Origin: Verticillium longisporum
Taxonomy: Eukaryota; Ascomycota; Sordariomycetes; Glomerellales; Plectosphaerellaceae
DNA: 64,000 bases
Direction of reading: 5' to 3'
Assembly (NCBI GenBank): GCA_019188255.1
Contig: JAETXT010000004.1
Coordinates: 5,828,001-5,892,000 of the forward strand
The notes under the pieces are model-generated. The model had not been told where the DNA came from, did no database searches, and was given only the letters and a program-made list of their open reading frames with translations. The position numbers and the translations under genes were made by a program. Below are positions 22,066 to 33,461 of the stretch, one piece after another; the first letter of the stretch is position 1, and each line of letters begins with the position of its first letter.

Positions 22066-24397
22066 CTACGACTCGTCCTCCGTGTCCGTGTTGGTCGCGC
22101 TCGTGTCGTCGTCGTCCTGGTCGTCGTCTGTGCCACTCTCATCGTCCGACTCCTCGACGACCTGCTTCCTCCTCGGCTTGGCGGTGGGCGGTGCGCCCCC
22201 TTGAGAGCGTTCATCTGTCCGGCCAGCGAATCTGATGTACTGTTAGTTGCGTTCGGTTCAGGTGCATGCGTGGACAACGTACCCTCATCAGGCTCGCTAA
22301 TTTCATCCTCGGCCGCCATGGCGGCAGCCTTGCTCGCCTCCTCCACAACCAGTGTCACCTCCATCTGGGTGTCAAAACCGACGTAGCTGTCGCACACGAG
22401 GTGCATGACGAAAGTGTAGTGGCCAGCCTGTGGCGGCGCGGCGAACTGGGCCTTGAGGGTCTGCATGTTGAACGTAGGCTTGCCGTCGCTGTCGAAGATG
22501 GGCTGGTCGAACTGGGTGAAGTGGAAGGGAGGGACGGCCATCTTGCCCTGCTTGGAGTCGGACAGGAAGACGGACCACTTGGGGGCGTGGTCGCGGGCGA
22601 AGTAGGGAGCGTGGGCGAGAGGAGGCAGAACAGGCTTCTTGTCGACGGCGACGGGCTTGCCTTCGGGACCCTTGACGACAGCCTTGGCGCGGCCCAGGTA
22701 GGCCTCCAGATCGTCTTCGGCGGGATCAACGTCCTCGAGGTCGAGCTCGTTGACCTCTGGGACGTTCTCGCTGCCCGGAGGGATGATGCGGCCCTTGACG
22801 ACGAGAGTAACGAGTGAGGAAGGAATGATGAACTTCTCGCCAGTGACCTTGAAGAAGGCTTTGTTGACCTGGAGGTGGGGCAGCTGCTTGGCCACGCTGA
22901 CAGCCGTCTTGTACTGCGCGTCGGTCAGGAGACTGTTGCCGACAGTGAGGCTCCTCCTCTGCGCGTCGGGGAGTTCCATAAACTGCTGGACGTTGACGTG
23001 GGTCTTGGCGTCACCATCAACGGCCTGGGCGATTTCGGAGGTGAAGTGGGGGAGCTGGAGAAGAGGCGACGACTTGGGAGGCATGGCCTGGATGAGATGC
23101 TGGGTAGTAGAGAAGGAAGCGATAATAGGGGCTGTGTGGCCAAAGGCCTGGGCGATGACGGAGAAGGAACGGTTGAGGGCGTCAGCGGTGGGTGCGACCT
23201 CGTACTTGGCGCTGTTGAGGGTCTGGTCGTTGAGCTCGACGCGACCGAGGTAGGCCCAGAGCAGGGACAGGGCCTTGCGGCGCACGCCATTGTCGAGGTC
23301 CTCGAGGGCGTGCTTGTCCTTGGTCGTCAGTCCGGCGCCGGTTGCTATCCTGGATTCGATAGAAGCGAGGCCAGAGTCGGCCTTGTCGCCCTTGAATGTC
23401 TCATCGTACTCCTTGCCAGCACTCAAGGCGGTGATGACGCCGCCGGTGTCGATGTTGTCCTCGTAGGCACGGAAGAGGTCGTTGGCCGACTCCATGAGGA
23501 CACCTTCCTTGGACATCCTCTGGGTTCCGTACCACCACGATCCGACAAGGTAGGGGAGGAGAACACCGAGGAGAAGGGTGTAGAGAACGACGACGTACTT
23601 GCCGTTGCCGTCGGAGATGATCCAAGGGGGCAAGGCGATGCCGATGCTGAAGCTCTGCTTGCCGTCGGGGTGGCCATACTGGATGTAGTTGTTGCGGACC
23701 TCTTCGTCAGTGAGGGCCTGGTAGGCCTTGGAGATCTCGACATAGGCATCGTTGAGAGACTCAATCGTCTCATTCTTGGCAGGGTTGGGCTTGACCTTGT
23801 CAGGGTGCAGTGTTCGGGACAGCTTTCGGTATTTGGACTTGATCATCTTCTCGGTAGCAGACTAAGGGGGGGACATGTCAGCCAAATGGGGCTCCATCGA
23901 AGCCGGACGGACGGCCAGAGGTGGGAAATAAGCATACGTCTGGGAGACCGAGAATGTCGTAGGGGTTCCACAACTTGAGGACTGTCCTCTGTGTGTGCAA
24001 GATCAGGTAGACCATGGCGGCCATGAGAGCCCAGCCGACGATGACGAACAGGGCGCGCTTGACCCTACGCTGCTTTCGCTTCTGCGCATCGCGACGCGCT
24101 TGTATCAGGTCCTCATGCTCGGGCTTGAAGTCGGACTGAATGCGTGGCGCCTTGGCCTCGATGTCTTTGGCGGGGAAAAGGAGAGTGTAGGTGAGAGGGA
24201 GCGTGACGAGGCCCGTCAGGGTGAGGATGAAGACGGGGAAGAATTGCCCCTACAGTAGGTTAGCTGGTGCTCGATGCGCTCACAAGATACGTCCTCGAGA
24301 AGGAGCACCAGTGCTTCCTCGGTTTGCCGGCCGGAGGGATGAAAGGCTGTGCAGCAGGGGAACGTACCTGCTCATCGTATGAGTATTCGGAACTCAT
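22066..24397 (-). CDS. SEC63: Sec63, ER protein-translocation J-protein
   Basis: Sec63 recruits BiP/Kar2 to the Sec61 channel for post-translational import into the ER. Exons: 24397-24368 (10 codons, MSSEYSYDEQ), 24249-23938, 23861-22283, 22214-22066; total about 689 residues. Membrane segments are near residues 13-35, 72-91 and 198-220. The lumenal J domain lies between the last two and carries HPD at 133-135 (SRTLHPDKVKPNP). Two Brl domains follow, then an acidic tail (DDDESGTDDDQDDDD-like) ending EDES, as expected for binding to Sec62. The last intron runs 22282-22215 and uses the acceptor GGACAG rather than nearer CAGs. Only that choice gives SEPDEDERSQGGAPP and the acidic tail; reading through the intron gives an implausible basic C-terminus. 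The convergent neighbour is unrelated. Confidence 0.93.
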
Positions 24398-24963
24398 CTT
24401 GCCGGTTGTGGGAAAGTGAGCGTTGGTTGCGAAGCAGTCGCAAGTAGAATGGAGAGGTTGTGGTCCAGGTCTACAGTCTGGAGTATGGAGGCCTTCGTAG
24501 AGAGTTCGACATATGACAATCGTGGCCTCGAAATATTAGCTTGGGCCGCGGGCAGGGGTCGTTCCACTGCGAAGTGTGACGGAAGGTCGCCCGCCGGCAA
24601 CTGGATTATCTGTCCTTCCCGCAGGGGTCAGAGCTCGGGCCACCTTAGGGCATCCACTCCCAGTAAGGTAGTTGTGGGTCGCCTCTCGCTGCCGCCTTCA
24701 CCGAGCTTCTCCTGACTTCTTCTGCCCGATGCAGATCTGGGATACCTCCTAGGTAGTATGTATGGTAAGGTAGACGCTGAAGTTTGATCTTGTCCATTTG
24801 ACGGTCAACTATCCTCCCTAACTCTAACCATGCAACGCCGGAAACTCACTACGAAGCAACGCCGACCCCCAAGGTTATCCGCCCATGCCCAAAAACCCAA
24901 GTAAAAAGCATGCCTGTCCCAGCCAAACCTACTCTCCGCTGTCTGCTCCAGAACGCCATCTCC
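24398..24963. other. SEC63 promoter region
   Basis: Upstream of SEC63 (-) and downstream of the small orphan gene (-). A CCTAGGTA half-palindrome occurs near 24748-24756. No other feature is seen. Confidence 0.5.
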
Positions 24964-25665
24964 TTACTCAGCGTAGACCTCCATACGCGGCGGGCTCCCC
25001 TTCCCTCTGGCCCCAGCATCTACCTTTCGAACCCGAGGCCGCATCGCAAAGGCCTCGACGTACGAGAGTGCCTTGAGGGGGGCCTTTGTGTCGCTGTCGA
25101 AGAACACCTCGATGTTGGCGTCGCTCGTACTTTCATCAACCCCCTGATGCATCGCAGTGCCATCTCTGAAAACCTCACAGGGTTCATCGAGCGACAATTT
25201 CTGGAATTCAGGCGCCAGTGCGGCCTGATCGTTTTCATCGTAGATGACAAACTCCGTCTCAAAGCCGATGTAGCTGTCTCGTGTCGTGCTTTCCAGGTAT
25301 GAGCATTGGTGCAAATGATTCGTGTCTTCGGCCTGGCAAACCACATCTTGCGCACCTACTTTGCAGAATTCGTGATCAGGGTCCGGATTGCGATACTGCT
25401 GCTTGAGGGGGCGACGGTGCGGCTTGTGAGTGCCTAGCCATGTATCAGTTAGTGATCACGACACATCTACCGCAATCTTCGATACTCAGAAAAAGAGGAA
25501 CGCACTTATTCGCATGCTTGCCTTTCCGGTGCTTGCCTTTCCAGTGCTTGCCTGATTGACCGGTGGCGCAACATTTTCCTTGTCGTCTCGCGGGTCATGC
25601 CTGACCGGCGGGAACCTGCCGTCGTGATGCGACGGGCGCGATCTTCGGCCTCGATGATGCGACAT
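24964..25665 (-). CDS. Small hypothetical protein
   Basis: Two exons, 25665-25506 and 25433-24964, give 209 residues; the intron (GTGCGT ... ACTGATACATGGCTAG) has a good branch point and keeps the frame. I do not recognise the protein. The N-terminal ~60 residues are His/Arg/Pro-rich and carry a small repeat (QASTGKASTGKAS). The C-terminal ~140 residues look globular and acidic (CSYLESTTRDSYIGFETEFV, then a Leu/Asp-rich stretch) and end in a basic segment. No signal peptide or membrane segment is visible. It may be a lineage-restricted gene; the intron with branch point and the long open second exon support real coding. Confidence 0.55.
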
Positions 25666-26070
25666 CTTGTTGCTATAACCTCTGGCGGTCAATCAAACCT
25701 GGTTGCCCGGTATCTTGGAGACTAACTCACGCAGAAAGCACTTGGTCGCGTGAAGGGAGTGTCGCCTGTTGACTGATACGCAGTTTGATCTGCCTTCGCT
25801 CCAAAGTTGCAAGTCAAGGCAATGGTCGTGTGAATCGTCAGATAGAGCCAGATTCCTCAGTGCACATGAAGAGGTGAACGAAAACGCTTGAACATGAACT
25901 GAGTCTACTGGCCGGCATAGTATTGAGCATACGATTCAAGGCAGGCAGTCTGTGATTCAAGATGCAGTGCTGCCCATTGAGGCTACCACCCTGCCTGTTC
26001 AACCTCAATACCCAAAAACGCCCAGCTGTAATTATGGACAACAAGTATACGCCTCAGCACCATCTCCCGT
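25666..26070. other. Intergenic region
   Basis: About 400 bp between the lipase 3' end and the orphan gene start, both on the - strand. No feature is seen. Confidence 0.5.
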
Positions 26071-28518
26071 TCAATCCCTCTTCTCATAGTCGTCTCCTTC
26101 CTCATCGTCGATAATGGCATTCTCATTATCCAACGAGGTGGTCAGCTTGCCCTCGTCATCCGTCGACTCGTCTTCAATGTCCGTGTTCCCCGTCACCATC
26201 AAGCTCCTCATGTCGTCCTCGCTGATAATGGTCTCAATGCTGCCGCGGCGAGCCCACGGTCTCGTCTCTTTCCGCCCCTGCTCAATCATCCGCTCAACCT
26301 TGAGCCTGTTGCCCATGAACTTCAGAATCGGGAACCCGCGCTGCTGTCCCTCATGCAGCATCCTGGCAAGCCGTGGTGGATCCGGGTCCGACAGGATGTG
26401 ATAGAAATCGCCGGGCACCGACTTGGGCCAGATGGTGATTGTGCCACTAAACTGCTGCAGAAACAGCTGCGACCAGTCCTGTCCCAGCGGTCGGGGCAAC
26501 AGCTCGGCGTGGCGGATGAACTTGAGCCACTTGGTCATGTCGAGCTTGAGGTAGTGCTCGACGGCCGACATGACGTACCCGCCGCGCCAGCCCTTGCCCT
26601 TGCGGTGCGTGACAGGGTGGCCCACGGAGCCGCGCGAGGAGAAGAAGAAGAGGTTGATGTGCGGGTTGACCTGCGAAACGACGGTGAAGTTGACGTTGAA
26701 ATGGAGGTTCAGCGCCTTGATGGGGATATCGGTGCGCAGACTGCCATCCTTCCACTTGTGGCCAAAGGAGTATGGCGCCAGCGTGCCGTCGCGCTGCTTC
26801 ATCAAGAGCACAACGGGGTTGAGGATTCCGGGAACGGCGGCCGAAGCCAGAACCGCAGACCAAATGACGCAGTCGGGGCTCGTGAGATAGTTGCAGAGGA
26901 TCGTCGGCGAGTGCGGGGCGGCGGGTACGCACGAGTCGTTGAGGATGCGGCCGGTTCGTTCGTAGGCTTCGCGAAACGTCATTGACCCCCGCGTCCACCA
27001 ACTGCACTGTCGCGCCCAGTCGACAGAGTCAAATCGAGCGCCCGTCTTCCACCAACGGGGGAACCACGTGACGAAGGACTCCCGGCATGCTGTGATCTTG
27101 CCTGCGACGGCTGGCACCAGGAGCGTCTTCAGTTCATCATTCGTTCGTGTGGCGACAAGAGCCGCGACGAGAGCGCCGCCGCTGGTCCCCGTGATGACGT
27201 CCGGCAGCAGATTTGCGTCGAGCAGGGATTTGACAACGCCCAGGTGGTAGTAGGCAAAGCCGGCACCGCCAGACAGGCAGAGCGCCGTTCGGCCATAATT
27301 GGCGTGCATGCCCTTGAACAGGACACGCTTCTCTTCCTGGGTCAATTGCTTGCTGTTGAGCAAGAACTTGATACTCCTCTCGACTGCACTCAAGTCAGCA
27401 TGGTCTCTTACACACAAGGGAAGCCATGGCGCGACGCCGCCATGACGCGACGCCGCCATGACGCGACGCCGCCAGGACAGCTGACCTTCATCCGTAAAGT
27501 TCTGCACCAGGTTCTTCGTCCCGTAGTACGTCTGGCTGTACAAGCGCGGGTTCTCGACACCAACGAAATTATTCTTGACACACGCCTCAAGCAGGCCCCT
27601 CAGCTCGTCGACAGCGCCGCCCTTCTTCCTCTTCTCCCCGTCGGCGCTCTCGTCGTCGTCGTCGTCCGAGTCGCCCCGCTCAAAGGCCTCGGCACGGTGG
27701 CGACACTTGCGCATCTGCTCCCACACCCTCTTGACCGTCTTGGAGTCGTAGTACGCAAAGTCGTTCTCCTCCTTCCACGTTAGGCGGCCGAGGTAGGCGT
27801 CGAGCTCGCGCGCGGCGGCGACCCAGTCGCGGTAGTTTCGCGTGGCGCGCAGGCTGCGGCGCAGCTGCTGGCGGCGGCCGCGCCAGGTGACAAAGTGCTC
27901 GTAGACCCAGATGTAGAGGCGCGTGTAGAGGTAGGTCAGCGCGAGGCCGAGGAGCCAGGCGCCGACGAAGAAGAGCATGGGCCACTTGAGCAGCGCGTAC
28001 AGGTAGCCCTCGCGCGTCTCGTCGGCGCTGCGCGTGCCGAGGAGGGCCTCGGCGGCGCCCTGGGCGCGGCCGCCCTTGCGCTTCGGCCGCCGCTTGTGCT
28101 TGTGCACCCGCTCGTGCACCGGCGCCCAGTCGTTCTGGGCCGTGATGAACATGCTCTGGTGGCTGCTGACGGCGCCGGCGTTGCCGCTGGGGTAAATGCC
28201 GTTCGGGCCCTGCGGCGCCGTGACATCGCCGGCTTGGGCGGCCGCCGAGGCGGCTACGGCGCTGGGATCGGCATCGTCGGGGGCGCCGAGGTGCGAGTTG
28301 CGCTTGGTGACGTCGAAGGAGCTGGGGCTCTGGATGCTGGGGGACCGAAGGAAGGTCGTTTCTTCGGCGGGGCTCTGCAGAGGGTCGGGAGCCTGGAGGG
28401 CCGAGAAGAAGGTTGCAATATCAGAGTCGTAGAGAAAGTTGGTATCATAGTCGGGTAGGAGGGCGGGGTCAAACGCCTCGGGCGTGAATCCGTAGATGTC
28501 TTCTGCTTGTTCAGCCAT
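26071..28518 (-). CDS. Patatin-like triacylglycerol lipase (Tgl3/4/5 type)
   Basis: This family mobilises triacylglycerol (and steryl esters or lysolipids) at lipid droplets. Exons 28518-27486 and 27383-26071 give about 781 residues. The start MAEQAEDIYGFTPEAFDP is preferred; longer upstream reading lacks family similarity. A hydrophobic hairpin near residues 160-200 (WPMLFFVGAWLLGLALTYLY) is the usual membrane/droplet anchor. The patatin domain carries the oxyanion box LSGGAGFAYYHLG (~382-393), nucleophile GTSGG with Ser ~412, and the dyad Asp in KDGSLRTDIP (~557). The C-terminal tail is acidic. The intron 27485-27384 is 102 nt, divisible by three and free of stops, so it can be mistaken for coding. 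Removing it gives NFTDEVERSIKFLL, which fits the family, while keeping it inserts 34 Arg-rich residues. Confidence 0.88.
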   Translation of the reverse strand: MAEQAEDIYGFTPEAFDPALLPDYDTNFLYDSDIATFFSALQAPDPLQSPAEETTFLRSPSIQSPSSFDVTKRNSHLGAPDDADPSAVAASAAAQAGDVTAPQGPNGIYPSGNAGAVSSHQSMFITAQNDWAPVHERVHKHKRRPKRKGGRAQGAAEALLGTRSADETREGYLYALLKWPMLFFVGAWLLGLALTYLYTRLYIWVYEHFVTWRGRRQQLRRSLRATRNYRDWVAAARELDAYLGRLTWKEENDFAYYDSKTVKRVWEQMRKCRHRAEAFERGDSDDDDDESADGEKRKKGGAVDELRGLLEACVKNNFVGVENPRLYSQTYYGTKNLVQNFTDEGQLSWRRRVMAASRHGGVAPWLPLCVRDHADLSAVERSIKFLLNSKQLTQEEKRVLFKGMHANYGRTALCLSGGAGFAYYHLGVVKSLLDANLLPDVITGTSGGALVAALVATRTNDELKTLLVPAVAGKITACRESFVTWFPRWWKTGARFDSVDWARQCSWWTRGSMTFREAYERTGRILNDSCVPAAPHSPTILCNYLTSPDCVIWSAVLASAAVPGILNPVVLLMKQRDGTLAPYSFGHKWKDGSLRTDIPIKALNLHFNVNFTVVSQVNPHINLFFFSSRGSVGHPVTHRKGKGWRGGYVMSAVEHYLKLDMTKWLKFIRHAELLPRPLGQDWSQLFLQQFSGTITIWPKSVPGDFYHILSDPDPPRLARMLHEGQQRGFPILKFMGNRLKVERMIEQGRKETRPWARRGSIETIISEDDMRSLMVTGNTDIEDESTDDEGKLTTSLDNENAIIDDEEGDDYEKRD
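27431..27478 (+). repeat. Three 16-bp tandem repeats inside the lipase intron
   Basis: Three back-to-back copies of GCGACGCCGCCATGAC (last copy one change) occupy nearly half of the 102-nt intron. Without the extra copies the intron would be 54-70 nt, the local norm. Confidence 0.85.
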
Positions 28519-29575
28519 GATGGAGGGCCGTTGTGGAGGAGAAAAGAGGCATGTTACGGCAACTGGGAAACACAGCGCTGAGTGTAGCAGTCGTGGCAAG
28601 GCAGCTGGAGATTTGGAAAGCTGAAGCTCGTGAGAGGCGACAATTGTGTGGATGGACGAATGGATGGATTGGCCAGGCACAACGCAGGCACGAGGGACCA
28701 AGGAGCACTTGCACTTGCACCTGCACTTGCACGAGCCCGGGTTGGGGAAACGTAATGCGGTCAGATAAGGCAAGGGTGCGCCACGATGGGATGACGTAGC
28801 ATCAAAGTGGCGCTGCCGCCTCTGCTTCTGCTGGGCTTCGCGGGCATTTGACCTGGTGGCATGGAGCCCAGGTATGCTGACCAGGGAGGCGCCAAAAGGC
28901 ACTCAACAGTGATGAAGCATCCATGAGCGACCTTGGACTTTTCTGACTGTAAACTCTAGCTCAAGTGCTACGATGTGAGACTGTTGGGCTGAGACATGGA
29001 GGAATGCTAGTGGGGGCCTATCATCGGGATACAGTCGAGGCCACCGATGCATGCCTTAGTTGGACGCCTGGGAAGCGACTCTTTCAGCAACGGCCTCAAG
29101 ATCTTTCCTGAAATGCTCATTTCCGTAGCATCAAGATAGGCGCCATGTTCGGTGTCGAGTCCATCATTAGAAACGGACAAGGCGGTCAGAGAGTCTCCAT
29201 GTCCGTCACTAACCTCATCCAATGCAACAATCAGCAAGGGCAAATGTTGTCTCAAGAAGGGAAGCAGCAGACGGTAAAAGACGCAAAGCAACGCATCCGA
29301 TTCCAATAATCTACTAAAACCCGTCGCTATGAACGAGTTTGATTGACTGCCAGCCGAAGGACCCCCTTAAACCATGGAGCCTAGGAGAACGGCTATGAAC
29401 CCCCGTCACCAACTCTTCGTGTCTACAACATCCCCCCTTTCATCATGTACGCCCCGTCTGTCATCGTCACTCGGTTGCAAGCTTCACGCAGACTTCCGAG
29501 TCGTCCGATGGGAAGGCCGTTTGGTAAAAACACCGCCCTTCCTCACCATCCGCCCAGTGGGCCGGTCCACGTCGT
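28519..29575. other. Intergenic region between lipase and SAR1
   Basis: Contains the lipase promoter and SAR1 3' flank. A hexamer repeat (GCACTT)n with one variant lies at 28705-28734. A 99-codon open frame on the - strand (29306-29007) has no domain or intron support and was not called. Confidence 0.5.
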
Positions 29576-30551
<976 letters not shown>

Positions 30552-31346
30552 GATGATATTAGGCGAAGCAGCAGCGAGGTACAGAGAGTGATGCTGGGAA
30601 TCAACGGCTTCTGTTGGAAATAAATTCGTCGGTCGTGCGGTCGTCAAGTCGTTAGGTTTTGGGGGAGAGCCGGGCGATAGGAGATCAAAGTTGGCAAAGA
30701 GCAGTCGTGCCCGTGAGGCCAGGTCTAGACTTTGGGTGCCTTGAGTTTCAGGCTGCCACTCCCATGTCCGTCCCACGGCTTCTGAAGCCCCCTACGCCGC
30801 CTGCACTTCGGGTGTCAATGCACTATAAGCCACCCACTAAATCGCCTCCGTTGCCGCCCGCCCTTCATAGACGTCGAGACGCCGCACTCTGATCTCAGGA
30901 TCAGGCCTTCGACTGCACAGTCACAACATAAATCACCGAAGTTTCGAAGAGGCAGAAAATTGATCGTCAGAACGGCAAAGCCGCCGGTGTCATTATAAAT
31001 GCTCCCCAGTGGTCTCTCCGGACCATCCCATGCAAGCGAATGAGCTATCCCAGGGTATCGAGCCTTCGCTGCTGCCGTCGGCTCCCTCCTTCTCACTCTC
31101 GGTCGTCGAGTATATACAGAGTCTTCCTCACAATCCGAGGCTCTCTTTAAGTGTAGAAAATATGTGCCATGAAGTGAAGCGGACAAAGAAAATAAACAAG
31201 AACGTGTGGATCATGCTGATGCTGCTGGTATGCTCCCTGCAAAAGCCAACGCTGAACGCCGTACTCGGGGGTGTAATAATGTGGCCCCTATGCAAAAAGA
31301 CAAGACGAGGAAAAAGACTAAGAAAATGGATCTTTGAAGAGGCCAC
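30552..31346. other. SAR1 promoter region
   Basis: Between the SAR1 start (-) and the end of the DUF2457-like gene (-). It should contain the SAR1 promoter and the 3' untranslated region of the other gene. I see no other feature. Confidence 0.5.
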
Positions 31347-33461
31347 TCAGACAGACAGGACATAATTGCCTTGGTCAATCTTGCCAGCCATGAGCAGACC
31401 GAGTTCTCTCATGCGGACGCATCCCATGCCAGGCATGGGCTTGCGCTCTGGCTTCTGTCCCTTACGGGCGCGGTTGCAGTATTTCTGGTAGTACTTCTCC
31501 TTGCGACGTTGGCGCTTCTGCTCCAACCCCTTGACAATGTCGATGGCACTACGAATGTGAACATCGTTGTCGTGAGCGTTGGGCATCAATGCCTTGTTGC
31601 GACGGCCGTTGCGCATGTTGAACCATGCGGCTGGGCGAGGCAGCGACTTGGTCATGGTGAGACCCGGGCGGGAGGCGAGCTCCTTGAAGGCGATGGCCTG
31701 AGGCCCGATACGCAGAGACGCAGGCGGTGACCTGACGACCTGAGGAGCGGGTGACCTCATGCGGCAAGGAGAACGGCGGTCAAACAACCTCTTGGGGGGT
31801 GGTGAGCGACCGCGGTTCTTGGGAGGTGGCGAGTGGTAACGCTGTTTTGGGGGCGGCGAGTGATAACCCTTGGGAGAGCTATGCTCGCTCTTCTTCATCC
31901 CGCAACCCCTCTCTTGCTGGTCGGCAAGGTCGTCCATCTCGCCGTGCAGCCAGACGTCATCGTCATCGCTGGCGTGCTTCACAGGGTTGTAAAGCTCTTC
32001 TTCGCTGTTGTCTTCGGGCTCCGACGCAGGGAAACTAGGGTCGATGTCTTGAGGAATGACGTGAAGCTTTTCACGCCTGCGGGCAGCAAGACACGAGAGA
32101 TACGCGTCTTCGATGGGACGGTCCTCATCAAGGGTACCGCAGACAAAGTCGGTACTGTCAGGAAGCTCAGGAGTGCCAGGGCGGATCTTGATGCGACGAG
32201 ACTTGCCGGAACGGACAGCCCGGACGCTGCTGATAGAGCCGAGGGAAGAGTCGGACTGATGGCCGAGAGACGCACGACGTCCAACGGGGGTTGTAGATGA
32301 AAGACCGGAAAGGCGGAGGGCGGGCTGCGCGGGAGTCCAGAGCTGAAGGTCATCATCAGCCTCGTCGTCCGAGTCGGCAAAGCCAGTCTCCTCGTCAGTG
32401 TGATAACCGATCGAATCATCGTCCTCGTCCTCAGTAACGTAGCCGGAGAGACCGTCGTCAATGTCATCATCGTCCTCATCCTCGTCCTCCTCATCCTCGT
32501 CCTCTTCGCCGGCGGTGGCGTTGAGGTCGTCATCGTCATCGATGGCCGTCTCGTCATCGTTTTCCTCTTCATCAGCCTCCTCTTCAGCTTCTTTAGCGAG
32601 CTTGCGAATCTCATTCTCCTTCGCCAGGGTATCATTGACGGTCATCTTGCGGCCTGCAACAGGAACAGTCTCTCGCATCCAGTCCTCGTCGCAGTGGTCG
32701 TCGCTGGCAAACTCGTGGAAGCGGGACGCCTCATTCTGAAGATCCTTGTCATCCACAGTAATGTACTTCTTGGTGGACATGGGCTTGCGAGCGGGATCGC
32801 GGGAGGAGCGGCGCGCCGCCGGGGGGCGAGGAGACCGCGAGTGGCTCGAGGAGAAGCGATGCTTCCTGACAGTGGCAGGGGAGCTGTCGGGGGTATGGGG
32901 CTGCAGACGAGAAGCAGCAGCCTCGAGGTGCTCAACGTGTTGGGGAGGGGTGGATTGGTTGACAGGTCGAGGAGCAGGGCAAGCAAACTTGATGCACCGC
33001 TTGCGAGGCACATCAGGCTTGGACTCGATGGCCTGATCCTGGGGTTTCGGAGCCTCAACGGGTTTGGGCGTCGTGGTGGGCTTCGCGGCGCACGCAAACT
33101 GAATGCATCGTTTCCTGGGTGGCGCAGTCTTCTGGGACTCCTCTCCTCCTGCAAGAGGGGCCTCCTTCGCGGCACGGGCCGGCTCGTTGTTCAGCTTCAG
33201 GAAGCGGAGTTCCGGTAGGGGAGGACTGGGTGTGTTGGTCCGCGACGGGCTGGTCATGCCTGTATCGCTAGTCAAGTCGGCTGTCGAGGCAATGCTGGCG
33301 TTGCTCGTAGTGCAGCGTCGAAGACCAAAGAGGTGAAGCGAAGACCGAACTTCGGCGTGCTCCTCTTCAGGTTCGTAGTGCAGGGCCTTGGTGAGCAGCG
33401 ACTGGTGGTGGTGTACGTCCACCGAGTTGCGAATCGGGTTGCGAGTGAAGGTGCTCTTCAT
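31347..33461 (-). CDS. DUF2457-like acidic fungal protein
   Basis: Single exon, 704 residues. Family call (DUF2457) is tentative and rests on the paired motif RKRCIQFAC / RKRCIKFAC (~115-170) in a Pro/Lys-rich N-terminus, and on the general layout. Residues ~265-390 are extremely acidic (long Glu/Asp runs, e.g. EEDEDEEDEDEDDDDIDDG, followed by GYVTEDEDDDSIGYHTDEE). The segment IKIRPGTPELPDSTDFVCGT, then EDAYLSCLAARRREKLH and FPASEPED, looks conserved. Then come three SPPPK repeats and a basic C-terminal region (KRQRRKEKYYQKYCNRARKG) with helical character. The mix of acidic and basic blocks suggests a nuclear or chromatin/nucleolar protein, but that is inference. No enzyme motif is present. 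Confidence 0.7.
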   Translation of the reverse strand: MKSTFTRNPIRNSVDVHHHQSLLTKALHYEPEEEHAEVRSSLHLFGLRRCTTSNASIASTADLTSDTGMTSPSRTNTPSPPLPELRFLKLNNEPARAAKEAPLAGGEESQKTAPPRKRCIQFACAAKPTTTPKPVEAPKPQDQAIESKPDVPRKRCIKFACPAPRPVNQSTPPQHVEHLEAAASRLQPHTPDSSPATVRKHRFSSSHSRSPRPPAARRSSRDPARKPMSTKKYITVDDKDLQNEASRFHEFASDDHCDEDWMRETVPVAGRKMTVNDTLAKENEIRKLAKEAEEEADEEENDDETAIDDDDDLNATAGEEDEDEEDEDEDDDDIDDGLSGYVTEDEDDDSIGYHTDEETGFADSDDEADDDLQLWTPAQPALRLSGLSSTTPVGRRASLGHQSDSSLGSISSVRAVRSGKSRRIKIRPGTPELPDSTDFVCGTLDEDRPIEDAYLSCLAARRREKLHVIPQDIDPSFPASEPEDNSEEELYNPVKHASDDDDVWLHGEMDDLADQQERGCGMKKSEHSSPKGYHSPPPKQRYHSPPPKNRGRSPPPKRLFDRRSPCRMRSPAPQVVRSPPASLRIGPQAIAFKELASRPGLTMTKSLPRPAAWFNMRNGRRNKALMPNAHDNDVHIRSAIDIVKGLEQKRQRRKEKYYQKYCNRARKGQKPERKPMPGMGCVRMRELGLLMAGKIDQGNYVLSV

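Noticed and set aside
22215..22282. Unspliced SEC63 C-terminus ending in a basic, Thr/Arg-rich tail
   Set aside because: Splicing to the GGACAG acceptor gives the acidic tail characteristic of Sec63.
27384..27485. Reading the lipase as one uninterrupted frame
   Set aside because: The inserted 34 residues are encoded by tandem repeats and split a conserved segment; GTCAGC/GCAG boundaries and a GCTGAC branch point support an intron.
29007..29306. 99-codon frame on the - strand between the lipase and SAR1
   Set aside because: No domain, no supporting splice structure and no codon bias like that of neighbouring genes.
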